From the NCBI RefSeq assembly GCF_006442545.2, contig NZ_CP083952.1:620001-684000 (forward strand): a DNA stretch of 64,000 nucleotides, written 5' to 3'. Position 1 is the first letter of the stretch; every line of letters begins with the position of its first letter. A program made the position numbers and the translations under genes. Origin of the DNA: Mesorhizobium sp. B2-1-8 (GTDB lineage: Bacteria; Pseudomonadota; Alphaproteobacteria; Rhizobiales; Rhizobiaceae). The notes below the pieces were generated by a model, which did no database searches, was not told the DNA's origin, and saw only the letters and a program-made list of their open reading frames with translations. Of the stretch, positions 8,125 to 17,273 are shown in pieces.

Positions 8125-9042
8125 TCACGGGCGGACGCGGATGATCGTTTTCCCCGCGCGCCGCTCAGTCGAATTGAACGTGGCGACAGCATCATCGAGG
8201 CTTGAGACCTTGCCGATGTTCGTCCGCAGTCTTCCGTCCCGGACCCGCTGAACTATCTCGGATAGTTGCGCGTGATCAGCCTCGACGACGAAGTCGATCG
8301 CCAGGCCATCTGCGGGTCGAACATCCGTTGGTCCGACGACTGTCACGAGCGTTCCTCCGGCCCGGATCAGAGTTGCGGACCGCTTCTGGATATCCCCGCC
8401 GATGACATCGAACACCAGATCGATCCTGCCGACGTCCTCCAGGGAGTCGTTCCCGAGGTCGACGAATTCATTTGCACCGAAGTCGAGCGCCTTCTGACGG
8501 TCGGCGGCGCGGCCGGTGCCGATGACATAGGCGCCGGCTTCCCGCGCAAGCTGCGTCACGACCGAACCGACGGCGCCGGCCGCGCCATGCGCAAGCACGC
8601 TCTGTCCTGCCCGAAGGCGGCCATGCTGAAACAGACCCTGCCATGCGGTCAGGCCCGAGATCGGCAGACTCGCGCCCACCGCGAAGTCGACATCGCCGGG
8701 CAGTGGCGCGAGATTGCGTGCTTCCATGGCGACGTACTCAGCAAGTGTGCCGTCGCGATGCCAGTCCGACAGGCCGAACACCCGTTGACCGATTGACAGC
8801 CCCGTGGTGCCGTAGCCAAGCGCGGAGACCACACCGGCCAATTCATGGCCGAGGATCGATGGCGTCCGGTCACGGAAGGCCCGATCTGCCCAGGTCGAAG
8901 GCCACTCCAGTTCGGTGTTGACGAAGCCCGCCGCATGAACCTGTACGACGACGTCGTTTATCGCTGCCTGTGGCTCGGGCCGCTCCACCAGCTTCATTCC
9001 GGCCGTTCCCGCGGCCTGGTCCGTCACGACGATCGCTTTCAT
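8125..9042 (-). CDS. Zinc-independent NADPH:quinone oxidoreductase / alcohol dehydrogenase-like protein
   Basis: 305 residues from ATG 9042, preceded by GAGGAGA; the upstream extension to 9114 is not conserved. The N-terminal GroES-like domain (PSILGHELAGVVSALG) and a Rossmann domain with AHGAAGAVGSVVTQLAREAG define the medium-chain dehydrogenase family, quinone-oxidoreductase branch. The structural zinc cysteines are absent. It would reduce quinones or enones with NADPH in the cytosol. The gene is monocistronic and converges with the PAS-EAL gene 36 bases away. The actual substrate cannot be predicted. Confidence 0.85.
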   Translation of the reverse strand: MKAIVVTDQAAGTAGMKLVERPEPQAAINDVVVQVHAAGFVNTELEWPSTWADRAFRDRTPSILGHELAGVVSALGYGTTGLSIGQRVFGLSDWHRDGTLAEYVAMEARNLAPLPGDVDFAVGASLPISGLTAWQGLFQHGRLRAGQSVLAHGAAGAVGSVVTQLAREAGAYVIGTGRAADRQKALDFGANEFVDLGNDSLEDVGRIDLVFDVIGGDIQKRSATLIRAGGTLVTVVGPTDVRPADGLAIDFVVEADHAQLSEIVQRVRDGRLRTNIGKVSSLDDAVATFNSTERRAGKTIIRVRP

Positions 9043-9373
9043 GGGAATTGTCTCCTCAGTGATTTGTTGGTTCGAGATAAATTGCAGGGGTGCAAGGTCT
9101 TTTCGATCTCTCACGCCTTTGGCTATCGGCTCGACGCCTTCCGCGACGTCCTTGATGTTGATGCCGACGAGACATCTGGCGGGCGCTTCATAGCCATAAG
9201 CTCCATCACATCATGCGGATCATCTGCCGACGAGATGGCAATCGTCAGCCATTTTCCGTCGATGTATGTTTTTGTTTCATCGTAGAGTTCGACCAATTGC
9301 CAAGTTCCATGGATCCGTTCCGGACACATGGGTTACGGTTTGTACCGGGTAACACTTTTGACCCGAACTGTTT
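9043..9373. other. Intergenic region between divergent genes
   Basis: About 330 bases. It must hold promoters for the quinone oxidoreductase (minus) and the SDR (plus). A 68-codon minus-strand frame at 9123-9329 begins with a plausible segment (IHGTWQLVELYDE), but I could not recognise it and do not call it a gene. Confidence 0.35.
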
Positions 9374-10144
9374 TTGGAGCCTGACTTGACCACAACCACC
9401 ACCAGGCGCGCCCTGATCACCGGCGCCGGCGCTCTCGATGGCATCGGCTTTGCCATTGCCCGCCGGTTTGGCCAGGCCGGGCATGCGGTTTTCCTGACCG
9501 GCGCCAGCGTACGGGTGCTGGAGCGCGCCGTCGAGCTTCGCGGCGAGGGCATCGATGCCACGGCCGCGGTCGCCGATCTCACCATTGCCGCGGAGGTGGA
9601 GCGGCTGCGGGCCGAGGTCGGCGCTGTCGATATCCTGGTCAACAATGCCGGCATGGGATCGCTGGCCTCGCCGTCCGTCGACAAGACGTTCCTGGCGATG
9701 AGCGAGGCCGAGTGGGACCAGGGCATCGAGACCAGCTTGAAGACGGCGTTTCTCGTCACCAGGGCGTTTCTGCCGGCGATGGTCGAAACGGGGTATGGGC
9801 GCATCGTCAATGTCGCATCGGTGACCGGGCCGCTGGTCTCCTACCAGGGCACCGCCGCCTATTCCGCGGCGAAGGCCGGGATGGTCGGCCTGACCCGGAC
9901 ATTGGCGCTGGAAGTGGCGCGGCACGGCGTCACCGCCAATGCCGTGGCGCCTGGCTGGATCGAGACAGGGGCGTCGAGCGAGGCGGAGCGGATAGCGGCC
10001 CGGCATGCGCCGCCGGGCCGCGCCGGTCGGCCGGATGAGGTCGCGGCGGCGGTCGTGTTCCTGGCCTCCGAGAGCGCCAGTTACATCAACGGCGCCTTGC
10101 TGGTGGTGGACGGCGGCAACAGCCTCGAGGAACGCAAGGGATAG
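9374..10144 (+). CDS. SDR family NAD(P)-dependent oxidoreductase
   Basis: About 256 residues. It has an SDR cofactor motif (TGAGALDGIGFAIA), slightly altered from TGxxxGIG by one extra residue pair, NNAG in the structural strand, the catalytic serine in NVASVTG and YSAAK for Tyr/Lys, and a C-terminal YINGALLVVDGG. This is a classical 3-oxoacyl-ACP-reductase-like SDR acting on an unknown alcohol or ketone in the cytosol. The start is a TTG-type codon; a second TTG four codons later is equally possible. No partner gene is adjacent. Confidence 0.85.
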   Translation: MEPDLTTTTTRRALITGAGALDGIGFAIARRFGQAGHAVFLTGASVRVLERAVELRGEGIDATAAVADLTIAAEVERLRAEVGAVDILVNNAGMGSLASPSVDKTFLAMSEAEWDQGIETSLKTAFLVTRAFLPAMVETGYGRIVNVASVTGPLVSYQGTAAYSAAKAGMVGLTRTLALEVARHGVTANAVAPGWIETGASSEAERIAARHAPPGRAGRPDEVAAAVVFLASESASYINGALLVVDGGNSLEERKG

Positions 10145-10307
10145 ACCTCGCGGCCTTATGCCTGGATGGATTTCGACCCTCAGACGTAATTCCTTCCACC
10201 CGGAATGAACCGTGATCTCTCTCGGGTGAAATTTCCTCGCGGCCAGTCTGGACCCGCCAGGCACCTTCCCGCTTGACTCAATCATCAGTCTGCACTAATC
10301 ATAAGTC

Positions 10308-10619
10308 ATGACTGTTGATAATGCACAGCTTGCCGCCCTGGGCGATCCGACCCGAAGGCAGATTTTTGAGCTGATCGCGGAGCGGCCGCGCTCGGTGGCG
10401 GAGGTCACGCGGCAGGTCAGCGTGTCGCAGTCCGCGGTGTCGCAGCATCTGAAAGTGCTTCGGGATTCACGGCTGGTGCGCGCGGAGCCGAAGGGCGCCA
10501 GCAACGTCTACCACATCGATCCGCACGGGCTTGGCCAGATGCGCGCCTGGCTCGACCGTTTCTGGAGCAAGACGCTCGCGGCCTACAAGCTGGCCGTCGA
10601 GACCCCATCAGAGGAGTGA
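10308..10619 (+). CDS. ArsR/SmtB family winged-helix repressor
   Basis: 103 residues. It opens with LAALGDPTRRQIFELIAERP and has the recognition helix VSVSQSAVSQHLKVLRDSRLV, the standard ArsR fold. No cysteine metal-binding motif (CVC) is present, so it is of the non-metal type that is usually paired with an AHSA1/SRPBCC protein. That partner follows with the stop and start almost touching (10619/10622). It probably represses its own two-gene operon. An imperfect palindrome near 10293-10305 just upstream could be the operator. Confidence 0.9.
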   Translation: MTVDNAQLAALGDPTRRQIFELIAERPRSVAEVTRQVSVSQSAVSQHLKVLRDSRLVRAEPKGASNVYHIDPHGLGQMRAWLDRFWSKTLAAYKLAVETPSEE

Positions 10620-10621
10620 CC

Positions 10622-11107
10622 ATGAACACCCAGATCCCCATCGCGTCGGTAAAACAGTCCGTCGTGGTCGAGGCGCCGATCGAGCGCGCCTTCAAGGTTT
10701 TCACCGAGGATTTCGGCAGTTTCAAACCGCCAGAGCACAATTTGCTTGTAGCCGAGATCGCCGAGACGGTGTTCGAGCCTCGGGTCGGCGGCCACGTCTA
10801 TGACCGCGGCGTCGACGGCAGCGAGTGCCGCTGGGCGCGCGTGCTGGCCTACGAGCCGCCCAACCGCGTGCTCTTGAGTTGGGACATCAGCCCGCAATGG
10901 CGCATCGAGACCGACCTGGCCAGGACCAGCGAGTGGGAGGTGCGGTTCACCGCCGAAACGGCTAAGCGCACCCGCGTCGAGATCGAGCATCGGAACCTGG
11001 AGCGCCATGGCCAGGGCTGGGAAGGCGTCCGCGACGCCGTCGCCGGCGATCAGGGCTGGCCGCTCTACCTGCAGCGCTATGTCGATCTGGTTGCACGGCA
11101 GGCCTGA
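10622..11107 (+). CDS. SRPBCC (AHSA1-like) domain protein
   Basis: 161 residues forming one START/Bet v1-like ligand-binding domain: VVVEAPIERAFKVFTEDF at the start, GGHVYDRGVDGSECRWARV in the middle and a C-terminal helix ending WPLYLQRYVDL. GTG 10616 overlaps the arsR stop, but ATG 10622, just behind GAGGAG, is preferred. Such proteins bind hydrophobic small molecules and are regularly co-transcribed with an ArsR regulator; the ligand is unknown. It was chosen as a binding or detoxification protein, not an enzyme, because no catalytic residues can be assigned. Confidence 0.85.
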   Translation: MNTQIPIASVKQSVVVEAPIERAFKVFTEDFGSFKPPEHNLLVAEIAETVFEPRVGGHVYDRGVDGSECRWARVLAYEPPNRVLLSWDISPQWRIETDLARTSEWEVRFTAETAKRTRVEIEHRNLERHGQGWEGVRDAVAGDQGWPLYLQRYVDLVARQA

Positions 11108-11137
11108 CCGCAGTTTGGCCCTTCGCCGGACGGGCGG

Positions 11138-11938
11138 TCAGGGCACCACGCCCCTGCACGCCCAGGCGACATTGGCGAACGACCTCGGCCCGTCCGGTCG
11201 CCCGGCCTGATAGGCATCGCGGACGGCAGCCTCGGTGCGCTCGCGCTCGGTTGCCTCCAGCGTGGTCATGTATTTTCCGAGCGGCCCTTCGCCGGCTGCT
11301 ATCGGCGCCCAATAGTCGGCGAAGTCCTGGTAGTCCATGCGGATCATCAGCTCGGTTTCGGTCACGTCGGCCAGCCCCTGCTCCACGAAAGTCCGCTTCA
11401 TCTCGCCGGGCTGCATCATCGGCTGGAAGCAATAGCGGCTGCGCAGCTGGCGCCCGCCTTCGCCGAGCGCGGCAACCGTGTCGATCATCATGCGCATGCC
11501 CGCCATGCCGCCGAGATGGTCCCACACCACGGCCGCGACCACGCCGCCCGCCCGCGTAACGCGGCGCATTTCGGCAACAGCCTTGCCGGCTTCCGGCACG
11601 AAGTGAAGCACCAGCAGCGCCAGCGCGCGGTCGAACGCATTGTCCGCGAACGGCAAGGCGGTGGCGTCCGCCTGCTTGATTTCGACGCGCGGATCGGTGT
11701 TGCGCCGCTTTGCCGCCTCGACGAAAACAGGTGAAAAGTCGATCGCCGCGATCGCCGCGAGCTCGGCGGATTTCGCCAGTTCGAATGTCAGGCTGCCGGT
11801 GCCGCAGCCGACATCGAGGATCTTTTCGCCAGGGGCAAGCCCGGCGAAGCCGATGAAGCTGGGCGCGAGCTTTCGACTCCAGCGGCCCATGAGTTGCTCA
11901 TAGCCGGACGCGTCATGAACGGTGAAACTCGATGTCAT
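11138..11938 (-). CDS. SAM-dependent class I methyltransferase
   Basis: 266 residues. Motif I is ILDVGCGTGSLTFELA (about 39-54), motif II AIDFSP and motif III ADATALPFADNAFDRAL, followed by RVTRAGGVVAAVVWD, the UbiE/Methyltransf_11 pattern. It transfers a methyl group from S-adenosylmethionine to an unidentified small molecule in the cytosol. It converges with the SRPBCC gene (31 bases apart) and has no operon partner. Confidence 0.85.
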   Translation of the reverse strand: MTSSFTVHDASGYEQLMGRWSRKLAPSFIGFAGLAPGEKILDVGCGTGSLTFELAKSAELAAIAAIDFSPVFVEAAKRRNTDPRVEIKQADATALPFADNAFDRALALLVLHFVPEAGKAVAEMRRVTRAGGVVAAVVWDHLGGMAGMRMMIDTVAALGEGGRQLRSRYCFQPMMQPGEMKRTFVEQGLADVTETELMIRMDYQDFADYWAPIAAGEGPLGKYMTTLEATERERTEAAVRDAYQAGRPDGPRSFANVAWACRGVVP

Positions 11939-12042
11939 ATGCCCCTCCCCTTGGCTGGCGGCGCAGGCTAGACCTCAATCAGGATGAAGCCAAGACGCGG
12001 GGAGCACGGTGAGTGCCAGCATCCGGGCGAGCCAAAAAGGCC

Positions 12043-12062
12043 GACCGGCAGTTTTGCCGGTC
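12043..12062 (-). terminator. Hairpin terminator downstream of the 12141 gene
   Basis: Perfect 8-base arms at 12043-12050 and 12055-12062. A T-run is present on both sides (TTTAT on plus, and five A at 12034-12038 on plus, read as U on minus), so it may act in both directions. It most likely ends the minus-strand secreted-protein gene. Confidence 0.5.
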
Positions 12063-12140
12063 TTTATGCGACGCCTTTGAGCGTCGCCACGCTTTCCTTC
12101 CCACCAGCCGCCATTCCAGCTTGGCGATCGGATAGCGCCC

Positions 12141-12743
12141 TCAAGACGAAGGAATATGTGGCTCCTCCACGAGGTAAAACCGGTCCTTCGGTGAGAAATC
12201 CGTCACCAGGAACGAAAATGAGGCGGTTTCGAGCGGGTCTACCTTGCCTTTGCGGAACAGCAGCCTGTCATAGGGCTCGAAATCGCGTTTGAATTCGGCG
12301 AAGCTGTCGGACTTGATCATGCCGTGCTCGCGCTCAGCCTGGTCGAATGACAGCCCGTCGCCATAATCGCTCGGCCTGTTCATGATCGACTGCAGCTCGA
12401 ATTCGAATTCGATCCAGGCGTCACCGCTGTTGTTGAGGGCGACGATCTTCAGCGGCAGGAAGCCGGTCGTGTAGTCGCCGGAGGTTCCGAACGGCTGGAT
12501 CTGCCTGGCGGCCCGTATGGTCAGCGTAACCGGGTCCGCCGTCTCCAGTTCCTCGGTGACCACGATCGGATCAGCGCGCGTTCCGGCGCCCCTGGCCGAG
12601 AGGATCCTGAAACCGCCGAGCTCGTCGGAGAACGAGTAGGCGCCGGCTTGGACCATCCTGGTCCCGTCCGCCTCGGCGCGCGGGCAGCTTGCGGCCAGCA
12701 AAGCCGCACACACCTGCACACAGCGCAAGCCTGGACCCGTCAT
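12141..12743 (-). CDS. Conserved hypothetical secreted protein
   Basis: 200 residues. The N-terminus (CVQVCAALLAASCPRAEA) looks like a Sec signal peptide with cleavage after AEA near residue 25, so the protein should be periplasmic. The mature part is beta-rich (DPVTLTIRAARQIQPFG, GDAWIEFEFELQSIMNR) and includes an internal segment FLVTDFSPKDRFYLVEE near the end. I do not recognise a family with known function. It lies alone between the methyltransferase and the LacI gene. Confidence 0.65.
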   Translation of the reverse strand: MTGPGLRCVQVCAALLAASCPRAEADGTRMVQAGAYSFSDELGGFRILSARGAGTRADPIVVTEELETADPVTLTIRAARQIQPFGTSGDYTTGFLPLKIVALNNSGDAWIEFEFELQSIMNRPSDYGDGLSFDQAEREHGMIKSDSFAEFKRDFEPYDRLLFRKGKVDPLETASFSFLVTDFSPKDRFYLVEEPHIPSS

Positions 12744-12839
12744 GGTTCGAGTATGAACGACAATTCCCCTGCCGCATACTGGAATGACATGGCGTGAGGG
12801 GATGGCGGCCTATTGGCCGGCTGAAACAACGATGCTGCC

Positions 12840-13952
12840 TCAGCCCCCCACCCGCCCCACGCTCTCCCGCTCCACCAGCGGGCATTCCAGCTTCGTAATG
12901 GGATAGCGCCCCCGCCCCGCCACCGCGGGCGCTTCCAGTTGCTCGATCGCCCATTGGCCCATGGCCATATGCGGCAGGATCGAGGTGGTCAGCGGCGGGA
13001 ACAGATGCCGGGCGATTTCCTCGTCGTCGTAGCCGACGACGGAAATGTCGGCGGGAATGTGCAGGCCGGCTTCCTTCAGCGCTTCGTAGCAGCCGATCGC
13101 GGTGCGGTCGTTCTGGCAGAAGATGGCGGTGGGGCGGTCCTTCAGGGCCAGCAGCTTGACGGTCGCGGCGTAGCCGGCGCTGGCCGACCAGTCGCCCTCG
13201 ACCACCAGTTCGGGGTCGAACGGGATGTCGGCGGTGGCGAGCGCGCGGCGGTAGCCTTTCAGGCGGTCCTGCGCGGCCTGCATCCAGGGTTCGCCCGTGA
13301 TGGTGGCGATGCGGCGGTGGCCGTGGCTGATCAGGTGCCGCGTCGAGCTCTGGCCGCCGGCGATCTCGGACGGCACCACGGCCGGGAAGGCATAATCCGA
13401 CGTGTAGCAGTTGAGCAGGATCACGGGGATGTCGAGGCCGTAGAGGAAGTCGGGCGCCGTGATCTCGCGGGTGAAGATGGTCATGTAGATCAGCGCCGAG
13501 ATGCCGCGCTTGGTCAGGGCTGCGATGGCGCGCGGCTCCATCACGGCGTCGCCCATGGTCTGCGCCACCAAAAGCACGTTGCCGGCATTCCACGAGGCCT
13601 GGCGCGCGCCCTCGATGGCGACGACGGCTTCCGGGCTGGTGGCCAGCTGGTCGACGGCGAAGCCGATCACGCCGTCAAGTCCATCGAAGGTCCCCTCGAA
13701 AGCGGTAGCGGGCTTGTTCAGCGCCGAGAAGGCAGGGGCGCTGTAGCCGAGCGCCCGCGCCGCCTCGATCACCCGCTCGCGGGTCTGCTGCGACAGGCGG
13801 ATGCCCGGCGAATTGTTGAGCACGAAGGAAACCGTCGCCTGCGAGCAGCCGGCGGCACGCGCAATGTCGGTCATGGTGACGCGGCCCTTGGGCTTTGCCG
13901 CCGCCTTGCGGCGCTTCGCGGTTGCGGTGGCCGGATCCGTCGTCTCGCTCAT
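12840..13952 (-). CDS. LacI family transcriptional regulator
   Basis: 370 residues. A basic N-terminal tail (TAKRRKAAAKPKGR) is followed by the LacI helix-turn-helix TMTDIARAAGCSQATVSFVL at about 27-46, the hinge and a periplasmic-binding-protein-like effector domain (GVIGFAVDQLATSPEAV, FCQNDRTAIGCYEALKEAG). It is transcribed away from the sugar ABC operon starting at 14556 and probably represses it, using a sugar or polyol as inducer. The operator should lie in the 600-base gap between them, but I could not identify it with confidence. Confidence 0.88.
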   Translation of the reverse strand: MSETTDPATATAKRRKAAAKPKGRVTMTDIARAAGCSQATVSFVLNNSPGIRLSQQTRERVIEAARALGYSAPAFSALNKPATAFEGTFDGLDGVIGFAVDQLATSPEAVVAIEGARQASWNAGNVLLVAQTMGDAVMEPRAIAALTKRGISALIYMTIFTREITAPDFLYGLDIPVILLNCYTSDYAFPAVVPSEIAGGQSSTRHLISHGHRRIATITGEPWMQAAQDRLKGYRRALATADIPFDPELVVEGDWSASAGYAATVKLLALKDRPTAIFCQNDRTAIGCYEALKEAGLHIPADISVVGYDDEEIARHLFPPLTTSILPHMAMGQWAIEQLEAPAVAGRGRYPITKLECPLVERESVGRVGG

Positions 13953-14555
13953 GCAGCAGATGTCCCCCGATCCCCAGCCTGTCTAGCGACGGCCTGCCGG
14001 GCCGGCAAGATGGCATGACGCTGCCGATTCACGGTCGCATCGACTTCGTTTATAACTATTATCATACTTGCGGTCCATCGCTCGTGCAGGCTGGGGCCTC
14101 GAAAAATACCGAGATCGCAGGGCTCCGGCTTGATGTGCGGGGATCACAGCATCCGGCAAATCTGTCTGGAGATGGCCTCCTCGCACTGCCACGCCAATCC
14201 CGTGCTGATAGTGTTTACTAATACAAAAATGCGCTGTACCGTCAATCCACCGCATCCGACCCGGTCGGGTCCGGCTGCGGTGGGGAGTGTCTATGAATGG
14301 TCCGATGGCGAGCGGATATCTGCCTCCGCCAACCCTGTCTCGTACATGTGATATGTCAGACAAATCGGACTATTTACGAATGAAGAATGGTTGTCTAAAG
14401 TCCATGGCCGTGGCTGGGAACGACGCCAGTCCTTTCAGTGCCGGAACCCCTGAGGAGGAGGGGCGTCCAAGCCGCAAACGGCAATTCCAGTGTGCAAGAC
14501 AATCCAGTGATCTAGTCCGGTCAGTCCTCCGACTGACCAAAACGGGAGGTTGAAC
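13953..14555. other. Intergenic region between LacI regulator and sugar ABC operon
   Basis: About 600 bases without a credible gene. AT-rich patches at 14050-14065 and 14210-14228 are candidates for promoters or LacI-type operators. GGGAGG at 14544-14549 is the ribosome-binding site of the binding-protein gene. Confidence 0.4.
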
Positions 14556-15518
14556 ATGAAATCCTTGATACGCAATGCATCCGTGGCCGCCGCGGCCCTG
14601 GTTGTCGGCCTTACGGCGACGGCCATCGCGCGCGCCGACGACAAGCCGACGCTGGCCTTCGTCGTCAACGGCGCTTCCGATTTCTGGAAAGCGGCCGAAG
14701 CCGGCGTCAAGAAGGCGCAGGGCGAACTGCCCGGCTACACGCTCGAACTCAAATATCCCGAACAATCCTCGGTCGCCATCCAGCAGCGGCTGATGGACGA
14801 TCTGGTGACCGCCGGCGTAAAGGGCATCATGGTCTCGGCCGTCGATCCCAAGACCTCGACCGATGGTCTGAACAAGATCGCCTCGCAAACGGCATTGTTC
14901 ACCACCGACAGTGACGCTCCCCAGACCAAGCGCGTCGCCTATATCGGCTCGTCCAATGTCGATGCGGGCAAGCAGGCGGCCGAAATCGCCAAGAAGGCGA
15001 TGCCGAACGGCGGCAAGTGCCTGGGCTTCGTCGGCCTGCTCGGCGCCGACAATGCCAAGGAGCGCATCCAGGGCATGAAGGATGGCCTCGCCGGCACCAA
15101 GATCGAGCTCGTCGACGTGCGCGGCGACGACATCGACCAGGCGCGCGCCAAGAAGAATGTCGAGGATGCGCTGGTCGCCAGCCCCGACGTCACCTGCATG
15201 GTCGGCTTCTACTCCTACAACACGCCGCGCATCTATGAAGCGCTGCGCGATGCCGGCAAGCTCGGCTCGATCACCGTCGTCGGCTTCGATGACGATCCGA
15301 TCACGCTGGGCGGCGTCAAGGAAGGCACCATTGCCGCCACCGTCGTGCAGCAGCCCTTCGAATGGGCCTATCAGGGAATGAAGCTGATGGCCGCCTATCT
15401 CAAGGGCGACAAGTCGGGCATCCCGGCCGGCAATCTGATCATCATCCCGACCAAGATCATCGGCAAGGATGATGTCGACGCCTATGCCAAAAATCTGAAG
15501 GCGATGGCTGGAAACTAA
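14556..15518 (+). CDS. Sugar ABC transporter periplasmic substrate-binding protein
   Basis: 320 residues from ATG 14556 (GGGAGG upstream; the TTG at 14550 is ignored). A Sec signal peptide ends at about ATAIARA, and the mature protein begins DDKPTLAFVVNGASDFWKAA, the RbsB-type fold of Peripla_BP_4. The conserved GIMVSAVDP, GFVGLLGADNAKERIQG and VVGFDDDP segments line the sugar site in this family. It delivers a monosaccharide or polyol to the ATPase and permease encoded next. The exact sugar cannot be told. A strong hairpin right after the gene probably gives it higher expression than the rest of the operon. Confidence 0.9.
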   Translation: MKSLIRNASVAAAALVVGLTATAIARADDKPTLAFVVNGASDFWKAAEAGVKKAQGELPGYTLELKYPEQSSVAIQQRLMDDLVTAGVKGIMVSAVDPKTSTDGLNKIASQTALFTTDSDAPQTKRVAYIGSSNVDAGKQAAEIAKKAMPNGGKCLGFVGLLGADNAKERIQGMKDGLAGTKIELVDVRGDDIDQARAKKNVEDALVASPDVTCMVGFYSYNTPRIYEALRDAGKLGSITVVGFDDDPITLGGVKEGTIAATVVQQPFEWAYQGMKLMAAYLKGDKSGIPAGNLIIIPTKIIGKDDVDAYAKNLKAMAGN

Positions 15519-15533
15519 GACCACAGACAGTTC

Positions 15534-15560
15534 AGCCGGCTCAACTCGCTTGAGCCGGCT
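15534..15560 (+). terminator. Stable hairpin after the binding-protein gene
   Basis: Perfect 10-base arms at 15534-15543 and 15551-15560 with a 7-base loop, but no following T-run. It is more likely an mRNA-stabilising hairpin or partial terminator between the binding-protein and ATPase genes than a full stop. Confidence 0.55.
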
Positions 15561-15635
15561 GTTCGCATTGACGAACCCTGCCGGGATCGTCAGTCTGCAG
15601 AACGGGCCGCTTTGGCTCACCGGCTGCTGTCAGGC

Positions 15636-17177
15636 ATGATGAATTATTCCGACACATCCATCGCGGCGACCACTCCGTTCCTCAGCCTCGAGAACGTGCG
15701 CAAGACCTATCCGGGCGTCGTGGCGCTCGACGGGTTTTCCATGGAGGTCAGGCCGGGCGAGGTCATCGGCCTTGTCGGCGAGAATGGCGCGGGCAAGTCG
15801 ACGCTTATGAAGATCCTCGGCGGCGTCACCACGCCTGATACCGGCACCATCACCGTCGACGGCACCGCCCACAAGGACCTGACGGTCGAAGGCAGCCTGG
15901 GTTCCGGCATCGCCTTCGTCCACCAGGAACTCAACCTGTTCGAAAATCTCGACGTCGCCGCCAACATCTTCTTCGGCCGCGAACCGCTGCGTGCCGGGCC
16001 GCTGAGGCTGGTCGACCGCGGGAAACTACGCGAAATGGTGGCGCCGCTGCTGAAGCGCGTGGGCGCCAATTTTTCCGCCGACACGCAGGTCGCGGATCTC
16101 TCGCTGGCGCAGCAGCAGATGGTCGAGATCGCCAAGGCGCTGTCGATCAAGGCCCGGCTGGTCATCCTCGACGAGCCGACATCGAGCCTGCCGCTCGCCG
16201 AAACCGACAAGCTGCTCGACGTCATCAAGGCGCTGAAGGCCGACGGCATCAGCGTCATCTTCATTTCGCACCGCCTGCACGAGATCGAGCGCGTCGCCGA
16301 CCGGGTCGTCGTGCTGCGCGACGGCATGCTGGCCGGCACGCTGGGCAAGCGCGACATCAACCACGACCAGATGGTCAAGCTGATGATCGGCCGCATGCTG
16401 AAGGAACGCGAGAAGGCCTCCGAGGCCGCGCGAGCCCCTGGTGCCGTCGCGCTGTCGGCCAAGGCGGTCCGCACCCCCACCTACCCCGGCCGGCCGGTCG
16501 ATCTCGACGTCAGGCGTGGCGAAATCCTTGGCCTTGCCGGCCTTGTCGGCTCCGGCCGCACCGAACTGGCGCGGGTGTTCTTCGGCATCGAAGCCAGCCT
16601 TGGCGGCACGCTGGAACTCAACGGCAAGCCACTTGCGCTGGCCAGCGCGGCGGACGCCGTCGCGCAAGGCATTTTCCTCGTGCCGGAAGACCGCAAGCTG
16701 ACCGGCATCCTGCTCGACCTGTCGATCGCGCAGAATATTTCACTGCCCAATTTGCCCGCGCATGCGAAGCGCACGCTGGTCTCCAACAGCGCGGAAGTCG
16801 CTACCGCCGAGAAGCAGAAGAAGAATCTCGGCATCAAGGCGCCTTCGGTGCAGACGCGCACCGGCACGCTGTCGGGCGGCAACCAGCAAAAGGTCGTGCT
16901 CGGCAAATGGCTGGCCATGAACCCGAAGGTGATGATCCTCGACGAGCCGACGCGCGGCATCGACATCGGCGCCAAGGCCGAGATTTACGGGCTGATGCGG
17001 GCGCTGGCGGATGCCGGCGTCGCCGTGCTGATGATCTCCAGCGACATGGAAGAAGTGATCGGCGTGTCCGACCGCATCGCCGTCATGCATGAGGGCCAGA
17101 TCTCGGGCATTCTCGACAAGGATCAGTTCAGCCAGGAAAACGTGCTTTTGCTCGCGGTGGGCAAGCCGGCAAACTAA
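15636..17177 (+). CDS. Sugar ABC transporter ATPase with two nucleotide-binding domains (RbsA/MglA type)
   Basis: 513 residues from ATG 15636. The first ABC domain has Walker A GENGAGKST (48-56), signature LSLAQQQ and Walker B LVILDEP. The second half has a degenerate Walker A (GLVGSGRTE), signature LSGGNQQK and Walker B VMILDEP. This tandem layout and length are those of ATPases energising ribose/galactose-type importers at the inner face of the membrane. The gene stands between its binding protein and permease. It belongs to the CUT2 class; substrate not determined. Confidence 0.93.
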   Translation: MMNYSDTSIAATTPFLSLENVRKTYPGVVALDGFSMEVRPGEVIGLVGENGAGKSTLMKILGGVTTPDTGTITVDGTAHKDLTVEGSLGSGIAFVHQELNLFENLDVAANIFFGREPLRAGPLRLVDRGKLREMVAPLLKRVGANFSADTQVADLSLAQQQMVEIAKALSIKARLVILDEPTSSLPLAETDKLLDVIKALKADGISVIFISHRLHEIERVADRVVVLRDGMLAGTLGKRDINHDQMVKLMIGRMLKEREKASEAARAPGAVALSAKAVRTPTYPGRPVDLDVRRGEILGLAGLVGSGRTELARVFFGIEASLGGTLELNGKPLALASAADAVAQGIFLVPEDRKLTGILLDLSIAQNISLPNLPAHAKRTLVSNSAEVATAEKQKKNLGIKAPSVQTRTGTLSGGNQQKVVLGKWLAMNPKVMILDEPTRGIDIGAKAEIYGLMRALADAGVAVLMISSDMEEVIGVSDRIAVMHEGQISGILDKDQFSQENVLLLAVGKPAN

Positions 17178-17225
17178 TGCATGCCGCGCAAAAGTGACCC
17201 TCGGTTTTGCGGCAACGGCATGCAT
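17177..17225. repeat. Intergenic palindromic repeat
   Basis: Outer arms at 17177-17186 and 17216-17225 and inner arms at 17187-17193 and 17205-17211 form a nested hairpin between the ATPase and permease genes. The inner part resembles the core of the rhizobial repeats at 38616, 50808 and 63799. Confidence 0.55.
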
Positions 17226-17273
17226 AAACAAAAGCTGAAGCGCGCGACGCGCTTTAGCTAAGCGGAGACGACG

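Noticed and set aside
9123..9329. 68-codon minus-strand frame upstream of the quinone oxidoreductase
   Set aside because: The front looks plausible but no family was recognised and the end is Ser/Arg-rich; not called a gene.
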